From Melastoma dodecandrum (taxonomy: Eukaryota > Streptophyta > Magnoliopsida > Myrtales > Melastomataceae), in NCBI GenBank assembly GCA_029817715.1, contig JARUPY010000126.1:1-64000 (forward strand): a stretch of DNA of 64,000 nucleotides, written 5' to 3'. Below are positions 56,279 through 64,000 of the stretch, piece by piece (the stretch's first letter is position 1; every line of letters begins with the position of its first letter). A program made the translations under genes and the position numbers. The notes below the pieces were generated by a model. That model was not told the DNA's origin. It saw only the letters and a list, made by a program, of their open reading frames with translations, and ran no database searches.

Positions 56279-57304
56279 ATGCGTGCACCCCACCAGCAAT
56301 CACGAGACAGTTTAGTCGAGTTACGGGCACTGATAGTGAAAAGGGTTGGATTGGAGAGATCGGAACTGTACTTTCACTATGTAAACAGGTTTTTGGGTTT
56401 GAAGCTTGGGAAGGCCGAGTTTGATAAGCTCTGCACAAAGGTTCTGGGAAAAGAGAACTTGAGACTTCATAATCAGCTCATACATGCGATTCTGAGAAAC
56501 GCTAGCTGCGGAAAAGGCCCCCCGGCATCTCCGGTTACGCATGAATACAAACCATTGCCTAACGGGGATGTTCACCATTTATCTTCTCCGAGAACATCGA
56601 TAGCGATCCATAGACATCGAAATGGGATAATTAAGGTTTCCACGAGCCGGCCAGTGGATGAGGATGATAGAGTGGACGAGAATGGGACTCTCGGGGTACA
56701 TGATTCGGTGCAGCATTCTCGAGAAGCCACAAGAGACATCTCCCTGAGTAGCAAAACCCAGCGCAGATTGCAGAACTCCGGGTATCCGGCATATGGGAGA
56801 AATCAAATGAATGCCATGCTTGGACTTCCATTTTGCGCTGTTGGTTCAGCTGATAGGGCCCGTAAGACAATTCTGGGCGAGAGCTATTATCAGTGTTCTG
56901 GTGGTACAGGACTGCTGGACTCACAGACTCTCAGAGATCGGATGCAGCATTTTGCTTCAGCTCAAGGGCTGGAAGCAGTGTCCATGGAGTGCGTGAATTT
57001 GTTGAACAAGGGCCTGGACTCTTACCTGAGAAGGCTGATTCATTCTTGCTTTGCAGTGACGAGAGCTAAACATAGGGATGGTTTGACGGTAGGTGGTCTC
57101 CACTCTGGTTTCTCTAATCAGCGGACTCAGCTTCAGGATAATGGCAGGTCCTTGGATTACAGGAAATCAGACAGGTCTCCTATCCGGATGACAATGTCGG
57201 ACTTTAAGGTCTCAATGGAGTTAAATCCTCAACAACTTGGCGAGAACTGGCCGCTGCAAATGGAGAAACTTTGTGATAGCTTGTTCGACTGGCAGAGTAA
57301 CTGA
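56279..57304 (+). CDS. ADA1: SAGA co-activator subunit ADA1/HFI1 (TADA1-like), 341 aa
   Basis: A single-exon frame. Residues 1-80 form the plant ADA1 N-terminal domain (QQSRDSLVELRALIVKR, YFHYVNRFLGLKL, KENLRLHNQLIHAILRNA). Residues 212-265 (LLDSQTLRDRM...LEAVSMECVNLLNKGLDSYLRRLIHSC) match the C-terminal histone-fold-like region of SAGA-Tad1 proteins. ADA1 is a nuclear core subunit of SAGA, which acetylates and deubiquitinates histones at active genes; the histone fold is known to pair with TAF12. Start 56279 is used because the domain begins there; an in-frame ATG 11 codons upstream (56246) overlaps the putative intron acceptor. Length is normal for plant homologues, with no breaks. A truncated duplicate lies at 13769. 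Confidence 0.93.
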   Translation: MRAPHQQSRDSLVELRALIVKRVGLERSELYFHYVNRFLGLKLGKAEFDKLCTKVLGKENLRLHNQLIHAILRNASCGKGPPASPVTHEYKPLPNGDVHHLSSPRTSIAIHRHRNGIIKVSTSRPVDEDDRVDENGTLGVHDSVQHSREATRDISLSSKTQRRLQNSGYPAYGRNQMNAMLGLPFCAVGSADRARKTILGESYYQCSGGTGLLDSQTLRDRMQHFASAQGLEAVSMECVNLLNKGLDSYLRRLIHSCFAVTRAKHRDGLTVGGLHSGFSNQRTQLQDNGRSLDYRKSDRSPIRMTMSDFKVSMELNPQQLGENWPLQMEKLCDSLFDWQSN

Positions 57305-58200
57305 AGCCCTCAAGAACAGTATCCTTCTTGTCAATTTTGTCAGCCAAAAAGACCTCAACATACTTGACAGCTAGGTTAGATGATAACTTCGTCCAGAGTG
57401 AATTCTTTTGCAAAGTCTCGATCTCCCTGGGATGATTCTCTACTTATATTCAATATAGCACATGGGAAGTCGAATAATCCTTCAGTCCTGAAGAAAGTTC
57501 TGGGATTTGGCAAACCTTACCGAAGTACTGAGGGAATCTTTGGATTTATTTTCTGTATCAATTGATTTCTTTTCTCGCTTTTTCCTGCCTTCCTCTCTGT
57601 AATTTATAGCTTCCGAGATAGCCAACTGTTTTCTTTTTTTTTTTGAGGTAACATATTGACTAGTTACTGTGCATTCAAAGGGATGAAGAGTCTAGTGTGT
57701 GAGAACTTACTGTTGTTGGAATGGATCAATGTAACTTGTTGTTGATGAGGGACAAAGAAAGATCATGTTACTGTTACATTGGGTTACAGACTCTCTTCTG
57801 ATGATTGGGAATTGTAGCTATTAAAAAGTTGATTGTATATGTTTTCACTTTGGCAATGGGGTTACAGGCAGCCATGCCATGAAATTATTTACATCACTTG
57901 AGCCCATATGTTCATAATCCAAAAGAAAAAGGGGAGAATTTCAGGTGATTTCCCCAGGTACGTCTTATTTGCTGTGACTTTTATACGGCCGATTCCATGT
58001 TTTACCATTTTCAGATGCAGGGAGTCAACATCCGTGGATCCTCGGACGAAGATGGGGCACTGGCTCTGTTACCACGGTTCGTCCAGACGAGGATCCTCCA
58101 GGGAGGTCGTGGCTTGCGCGTGTTGGGATCGGGATTGGCAGTGATCGGCTCGGGCCCTGGTCGGCGGAGCATTTCCCACATCACCTGAACATCCTGGTAT
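57305..58200 (+). other. ADA1 3' region
   Basis: Probable 3' UTR and flank with T-rich stretches (57632-57646). No further gene is supported. Confidence 0.5.
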
Positions 58201-58537
58201 TCACAGGTCTGTACATGGTCGCGTAGTTTGAGTAGCCCGTCACCTGCGATGGAAAAGAAATTGTGATTCGAGCAGCGTATCTGGAAAACAAGAAACGGAG
58301 GAGGCTGGCGGCACTTATAATCCAGTCAAGGGATAGGTGGTGGTCGGGGGTACTTGGAAGAAAAAACTGCCAGGCAATTAGTGCTCCTTGTTTTATTTTT
58401 TGTACTGTCGGAATCAACCAAACCATTGAAAGGGATGGAACAAAAGTGAAAGAGGGAGGCAAATACAGGCATAATGACCTCCTCCCCTTCCTTAGTAACA
58501 GAGCATCGGCACAACCACTTCCTTTTATTTTGCAGGA

Positions 58538-58553
58538 GGGGGGGGGGGGGGGG
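58538..58553 (+). repeat. Poly-G tract (16 G)
   Basis: An uninterrupted run of 16 G, preceded by GGA. Confidence 0.95.
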
Positions 58554-59338
58554 TTGGATCCAGTCTAATCCGAATGTATAAGGTTAAAATCAAAAGCAAG
58601 GGGGTACAAAGGAACAGTGACAGTATGGAAAACCAAAAAGGTTATGCATGTCTTCCCCTTCCGGAACAAAGAGAATCCTCCGGGGACTCTCGAATGAGTG
58701 GAAGGTAAAGAGGGAGAAGGACCAACCAGTTTTGGTAGATCTGAAGAAGCGGGAGGAAACAGCAATCCAGGCTCTCTTGACAGGATAAATCATCTTTCTC
58801 CACCACTCCATCTCTCTGTCTGTCTCTCTGTCTCTGTTGAGGAGAACAACAACAAGCCAAAGCTCAAAGGGAAACCCCCCCCACTTCTTTATATTCCCAT
58901 TTCCTAGTCCCAAAATGGTGGTTTCTTCTCTCTTTCTTTCTGGGGTGTTCCTTTTATTTTTCTCTTAAGAAACAGCACTCGAATAACGCAGGGGAGTCAG
59001 AAAAGTGAGACGCAGACGCAGAGGGATATCTCCTTTTCTTTTCGGTTATTACATCACTTTCCCAATCCTGAGTTAAGGACTGAGATGGAATGTCGTTGAC
59101 GGAGGTGTGTGGTGGCCAAATGGGTTTTACATCCCATTTACTACCTTGACCCTGTATTAATTGCCCAAGACCCGCACACACACAAAAAGGGGAGGGATGT
59201 CATTGTTGCTGGCGGTGTAAAAATGGAAACCCAGAAACACCCCCAACTTCACCTCCACCTCCACTTAAGCTTTCCCCGTGGTGTGTGGTGGTATATTTGA
59301 CTGACGAATCCTCTCACGTATTTCTTTTTTTCCTTTAT

Positions 59339-59359
59339 CTTATTATTATTATTATTATT
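59339..59359 (+). repeat. TTA microsatellite
   Basis: About six TTA units. Confidence 0.85.
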
Positions 59360-59430
59360 TAAAGAAAAAAAGAAAGAAAGGAAGAAGAAACAGCCCCTCC
59401 TCGTCTTCTTCTCTTTAGTTGATCTTCTAC

Positions 59431-59453
59431 ATAGGATAGGATAGGATAGGATT
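59431..59453 (+). repeat. ATAGG-type pentanucleotide microsatellite
   Basis: Four ATAGG/AGGAT units in a row. Confidence 0.9.
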
Positions 59454-60805
59454 AGGACCACCCGATATACATGCTAATCTTCGTACCCCAACCCAAGTCA
59501 TAACCCATGTCCTAAATTAATTGCTTTTCTTTGCTTGCAGTCAATCCTTTCAAGCAACAGTTGGGAGGGGTTGGTTCGTTCGTTAGTTGTCCCCAGAACC
59601 AATCAATCAGTCTTCCCGACCATCATTAGGTCTAATCTTCATCTTCTTAAATTATCAAATCATTATTATCATCGTGGTTCTACGGATGGCCATTGATTGG
59701 CCAGTCACTTCATCCCGCTCCCATTCTTTCTCCCTAATCATGTGGACCCTCCCTGCTCGAGAAAGCCCTTTTTCTTTTTCTGGGTTTCAAGCAACACCCC
59801 CTCATTCCCAAGAAAAATCACCCGAATGGGTGGTCGACTTCAAATCCAACCTAACCATCTTGCCGACTTGTGTGATTTCAAGTACGTGTGCACTTGGGGG
59901 ACCCCCACCACCGTGGTGGAAGACATTCAAAAACAGTAGCCTCAACCAGGCACGGCCCGCCATTCTAGTATTATTCCTCGGATCAAAACTACCTGTGCTG
60001 ACAGGAGCTCCAACATTTGTAATATGACATGCAATTTAGGCTTAAAGAAACAAGATGCATCCAGCTAGGTGCAAGGAGTGGACCGCCTCCGATGTCGATC
60101 TTGGTGGATTCCTCCATGCCATGCCTTCTTTGGTTAGTAGCATTTCAGTTACTTACCAAGCCACCTACTAGAGTTCCTGGGACCAAAACCCATGTCCTCC
60201 GTGATCTTTTATCGGGGAATCATACATAAACTACAAATTTTACAAAAATACGATTTCTCTCTCGAAATAACGCCCTTATAATTTTAAACCGTACCTCTCA
60301 GTTTATAAATACGAGGTTCTCAATCACCTAATTGGGGGAGATGGACAAATGACAGGGTTAGGAATTGCATTTCTGACCCTAACTTATTGTTGTAATTTCG
60401 AACCCACGTTGACACACTAGAAGAAATTTTTTTCTTAAGTTCATGAATGGCGGGATTACCGTCACTCACACCTAATGCGTGGTTAGAAAACTGTCTTCTT
60501 TGTAAATTAAGTGACGCGATTTCCAACTGCACCTTCAAGGCGATATTTTACGAGTTTTACACACTCGAACATCATTTTCAAAATTTCCTATTTATTGCCT
60601 CCTCTCCACCCGTAAAGCATCCAATCCCTTCCAAAGAGAATGAGTGCTTAATATATATAGAACGAACGAACATGCTTCAACGATGAAGGAGCTTAACAGG
60701 GATAGCCACTCGACCCCACATTTGCACGTTCACAAGTCAAATAAAAACCACTGCTTCTTTATCTGTCACTAACACAGAGCATAAATGGGGTTTATTGCAT
60801 GATGA

Positions 60806-60881
60806 CAGTGATGATACCAGCACCCCTTGGCTATATGTCCAGGCAGTGATGATACCAGCACTCCTTAGCTATATGTCCAGG
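60806..60881 (+). repeat. Two 38-bp tandem units
   Basis: Units 60806-60843 and 60844-60881 begin CAGTGATGATACCAGCAC and end GCTATATGTCCAGG, differing at only two positions. Confidence 0.95.
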
Positions 60882-61430
60882 CTTACTTTCTAAGCTTAAA
60901 GTGTAGGTGCAATATCATATCATAGGCACAGTATAAAAACCAACATGCTCATGATGAAAGAACTGCTGCCACTGCCTCATCTACTATCGCTACTTCCAGT
61001 TAAGAAAGTCCCACCAAATGCCACGCCCGGCCACATTTGACATTGTTAGTAATTGAAACAGACCGGAAAATTCATAGATAGCAGATAACACTGATGAAGT
61101 CACAAGAACAACTTTCGAGAAAAGGAAATGGATTCTCACTCGGCTCACAAGTAGGGAAGTGACCCGCTTCTAACATGAATGCGGCCGTCTTACCATTTTC
61201 AAGCCATGGGCGGGCCTCTCCCCTGGATACGGGAAAATCCTTGGCAACAACTATCGTCATCATACCGTGGAAATTCTTCCTACCAACAAGATGACAATAT
61301 AATATCCATAATGTCCATCCTCAGCGTTTCCATTTTACTTTGCAAATGCCTTTTTCCAAAGGGTGAAAGCTTTTGTCCAAAGCAGAGAAAACATGTAACA
61401 TATTAACCCATGATGAACCCCCATATCAGA

Positions 61431-62184
61431 TTCATTTATAAACTTTGAGTGATCTCAATGCACATAGCACTCTTGACTTGTAACGAGACAGTGGGAGGAC
61501 AGACAGACATGCACTTAACCTCACTATAACAAAGACCTGAAGGGATATCATTTTCATGAATCAGATCAGTGTTCCTATCATCGAAAAAGCGACTCCAACA
61601 CTGTGCCAAAGCTCATCCTCAAGATCGGTAACTCTATTATATGAAAGACAAGAACAGCTAAAACACGTTACTAATGAGAGTAGTTTTACAAGTACTAATG
61701 AGAGAGTTCATCAAGTAAAAACCATAATCAGTGGCGTACCAAAAGGCATATCAGAAGGACGGCAACCAACAAATCTTTCCATCATTAGTCTGCCGAAGAG
61801 CAAGAGTAAGAGTTATCATAATTTACCGTACTCTCTCAAGCGACCCCCATCAAAGGACACGGAAAAACTGCAAACTTTACAAGAGAACATAGTGAGCAAA
61901 CAGTAATCGGCATGCCGGAGCATGTTCTAGTGACACATTCACAATCATCGGACCCTCCATAAGTCCCCCTCTCCCTCCCACCGCCATGAGTCTCTTCAGT
62001 AATGCTCCATCCTTGAAATGCCCAATTGCCTTGAGAGTTAAGGAGCAAACACGGAGAAAACTACACCCCGCCAGGAATAGCAAATGCAACTACTGAAGGA
62101 ACCATCAAGCAAGAAAACAATGTCTCCAGAGAACCAGGGTGAGAAGAAAGAACCTGAACACTGCAACACTGGATGAGCAGCTGA
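61431..62184 (-). other. Probable 3' region of the MKK gene
   Basis: Lies downstream of the MKK stop on the minus strand. A plus-strand frame (61556-61906, 116 codons) has no recognised domain and is probably fortuitous. Confidence 0.5.
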
Positions 62185-63363
62185 CTAAGACGAATGCGGG
62201 CGGGGCGGGGGAAGCAGCTGATGGAGATTCTGTCCCTGCCCATTATTGGCCATCGTAATGAAAGGGTGCCTCAAGAGCTGTGCTGCAGACCACCTCTTTG
62301 AGGGGTCCCTCTGCAGGCAATGACTCACGAAATCCCTAAACTCCCTGGAGGCCTCTGGGGGTGCCTCGGGTGGGTCAGTCAGGCAAATTGCACACATCAG
62401 GCTGGCCCAATCCCCCTGCCGTCCGACAGTGAGGGGGAACCTCCCAAGGTAGAACTCGAGTATGCTAACCCCAAAGCTCCAGATGTCGCCAGCATAGCCA
62501 TTGTACTGGCCCTGGTTGAGGTCGGTGTTGATCCTCTCAGGAGACATGTAGGCGATGGTGCCGACAGAGGAGTTGCAGGGGTCCATGGTCTGCGAGAGGA
62601 CGCGGGAGACCCCAAAGTCGGCTATCTTGACCCGCTTCTTCGAGTCCACGAGGAGGTTGGAGGGCTTGATGTCGCGGTGGACAATCTTGCGCCGATGGAG
62701 GTAGGCGAGGCCAGAGAGGATCTGATAGGTCAGGTGGGAGAGGTGGAGCTCGTTGCTGACATGGATGCCCTCTAGGGAGCCGCCGTCCATGAGTTCCAGC
62801 AGGACCTGGATCTCACCATTGTGGTCGTACATATCGTGGCACCGGACCACGTTGGGGTGGTTGACGTCGCGGAGGATCTCAATCTCCCGGCAGATCTGGA
62901 GGCGGACCGAGTCCTCATGGTGGTCGCCGTAGATAACCTTGAGGGCAAAGAGCCGGGATGACGGCCTATGGAGGACCTTGTAGACGGTGCCGCCTGCACC
63001 GCTTCCAATGCGAGTAACACGCTCAAGCTCATTGAAGTGGATGCTAACCGGAGTGGGGGCCGTGGAAGCAGGGGTGGAGGGAGGGGTGGCGGAGAGGGAA
63101 GAGGGGGCCGAGGAGAGGGAAGAAGGGCCGGAGGAGAGGGAAGAGGGGGCAGAGGAGGGAGGGAGAGGGAGGGGAACAGCAAGGGAGGGGTCGCGATGGG
63201 GGAGGGGGAGGGTTAGGTCGGAGCGGCGGCGCCTACCTATAGAACCCTGGCTGCTGCTGCTGACGCTGGTGACGCCGCCGTAGCTGTTGGGGAGGGGGTG
63301 GACGGAGTTGTTAGGGCTGCGATTGGGGCCAGCGCTGGGTGGGGTTGTCGGGTTGCGTCTCAT
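62185..63363 (-). CDS. MKK4/5: MAP kinase kinase, group C (MKK4/MKK5 type), 392 aa
   Basis: An intronless frame, as usual for group C plant MAPKKs. Residues 44-54 ([11 protein letters not shown]) are the MAPK docking site. A Ser/Pro-rich linker follows (70-105). The kinase domain starts near 115: glycine loop GSGAGGTV (120-127), catalytic Lys142 in FALKV, HRD 229-231, DFG 249-251. The plant activation-loop motif S/T-x5-S/T is present as T259 and S265 in TMDPCNSS. The protein phosphorylates MAPKs of the MPK3/MPK6 class in immune, stress and stomatal signalling, in cytosol and nucleus (family knowledge). Start 63363 is chosen because homologues begin with a short MRP/MRR peptide; an upstream in-frame ATG at 63396 would add 11 residues. 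All catalytic residues are present. Confidence 0.96.
   Translation of the reverse strand: MRRNPTTPPSAGPNRSPNNSVHPLPNSYGGVTSVSSSSQGSIGRRRRSDLTLPLPHRDPSLAVPLPLPPSSAPSSLSSGPSSLSSAPSSLSATPPSTPASTAPTPVSIHFNELERVTRIGSGAGGTVYKVLHRPSSRLFALKVIYGDHHEDSVRLQICREIEILRDVNHPNVVRCHDMYDHNGEIQVLLELMDGGSLEGIHVSNELHLSHLTYQILSGLAYLHRRKIVHRDIKPSNLLVDSKKRVKIADFGVSRVLSQTMDPCNSSVGTIAYMSPERINTDLNQGQYNGYAGDIWSFGVSILEFYLGRFPLTVGRQGDWASLMCAICLTDPPEAPPEASREFRDFVSHCLQRDPSKRWSAAQLLRHPFITMANNGQGQNLHQLLPPPRPHSS
63050..63165 (-). repeat. Minisatellite inside the MKK linker
   Basis: Imperfect repeats of about 24 bp (plus-strand core GAGGAGAGGGAAG) encode the repeated peptide [16 protein letters not shown] at residues 71-92, without a frame change. 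Confidence 0.85.
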
Positions 63364-64000
63364 GTTAGATAGAAGGCACGGTTTCTTTCTCTTCAAGAAA
63401 AGCTAGAGGAAGAGGATAAGGAGGAGACGGAAAACTGTCGGAGGCGATCGCTTCGTGGAAGGAGGAGGAGGGGCTAGCGGTGTTGTTGGGAGGGGCGGAG
63501 GAGACGCTGAAATGAGAAGAACACACCCTCCTCGATACCCATTCCCATTTGCCCAAAAGGGGAAAGCTTTCTTCTTTCTTTCCCTCCTTGCTTTTTGAAG
63601 TTCTGGGATTTGTGAAAAAGTCAAGCTGGGTAAGATCAACCAGATTTGGGGTTGGGGTTGGAATCTGCTGTTTGGCTATTCGGGAGGATCCGGGGAAGTC
63701 CTCTTTCTATGTCCCTCCCTCTTCTTCTCCTGGGAGCTGAGCTTTCGGCCTTTTCCTTGATTATTACTTCATTTGACAGACCAAAACTTCACTTACCTTA
63801 CCCCCTCACGAGACTCCCTTTCATCCCTAACACTCACAAGATAAACACCACCTGTGGGAAGTATACATACATGTTCATATACATGCATATAATTAGACCG
63901 AGTGAATCACAGACAGAGAGTGTACACAAATGAATGTGGGAGGGGAGAGTCAGGTGGCAAGGTGAGACGAGGCTGGGGTTCCGTACGAGTACCTCCATTC
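63364..64000 (-). promoter_or_regulatory. MKK upstream region (5' leader and promoter)
   Basis: The leader of the minus-strand MKK gene is purine/pyrimidine biased (63400-63600). Further upstream is A+T-rich sequence with TATACATACATG/CATATA-type words near 63861-63895. No other gene is seen up to the window end. Confidence 0.45.

Larger units (their letters stand above)
52793..56417 (+). repeat. Segmental duplication copy B (uninterrupted)
   Basis: Collinear with copy A. It retains the pre-insertion states of both retrotransposon sites: CAGTG once at 52810-52814, and the sequence through GTCAGCAAG near 53740. The right limit is only where copy A was truncated; the locus itself continues into intact ADA1. 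Confidence 0.95.
58201..61430. other. Intergenic region
   Basis: About 3.2 kb without a supportable gene. Short frames at 58263-58568, 58590-58913 and 59587-60027 have no recognisable domain. Simple repeats are listed separately. Confidence 0.55.

Noticed and set aside
61556..61906. 116-codon plus-strand frame downstream of MKK
   Set aside because: No domain, polar composition, and it lies over the likely 3' region of the opposite-strand MKK gene.
62320..63283. Long plus-strand frames opposite the MKK gene
   Set aside because: They are antisense shadows of the GC-rich kinase coding sequence.

Overview
This is a plant nuclear window, most likely from an angiosperm with a repeat-rich genome. 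It has spliced genes with GT..AG introns, a plant-type MAPK kinase, a plant SAGA subunit, plant LTR retrotransposons, hAT-type MITEs and a tRNA-derived SINE. The species cannot be named from the sequence. I can support four apparently intact protein-coding genes. Most of the rest is transposons, nested insertions, pseudogenes and a segmental duplication.

Layout. 1-13907 is copy A of a segmental duplication whose copy B lies at 52793-56417. Both carry the 3' half of a Ste20-type kinase pseudogene followed by the 5' region of a SAGA ADA1 gene. Copy A is split by a complete but degenerate Ty1/copia element (23-8254, minus, 5-bp TSD CAGTG) and by a 5'-truncated non-autonomous element that keeps only a gag fragment (9145-11203). 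It then stops 46 codons into ADA1. Copy B keeps both insertion sites empty and carries the intact ADA1 gene (56279-57304). 14229-16850 is a minus-strand Ulp1-like (C48) protease pseudogene of the kind carried by plant transposons. A probable copia LTR remnant (16871-38587) seems to have split it, and that remnant is itself split by a large tandem retrotransposon.

17402-37176 holds a non-coding retrotransposon (LARD-like, minus strand) in the arrangement LTR-internal-LTR-internal-LTR, about 19.8 kb, flanked by a single TSD (TGACC). The middle LTR is a mosaic of the two outer ones, as expected from unequal recombination. Each ~5.06-kb internal region has no pol gene. It does hold eight short hairpins whose stems differ in sequence yet stay complementary while the loop is nearly constant, which is the strongest candidate here for an undescribed structured element.

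38588-42060 holds further fragments and two elements made of GTACGAAA/TTTCGTAC words. 42782-44869 is a five-exon gene for a predicted plastid Rossmann-fold protein. 46042-46311 (minus) is a small single-pass membrane protein. 48514-49728 is a hAT-like MITE (8-bp TSD) carrying a SINE with an 18-bp TSD. 49782-52099 holds three more hAT-like elements, two of them nested. 57305-62184 is mostly intergenic. 62185-63363 (minus) encodes a group C MAPK kinase (MKK4/MKK5 type), with its upstream region at the right end.

The intact genes do not form a pathway or operon. They are independent plant genes for stress and immune signalling (MKK4/5), chromatin co-activation (ADA1), a plastid protein and a membrane protein, separated by transposon-derived DNA.
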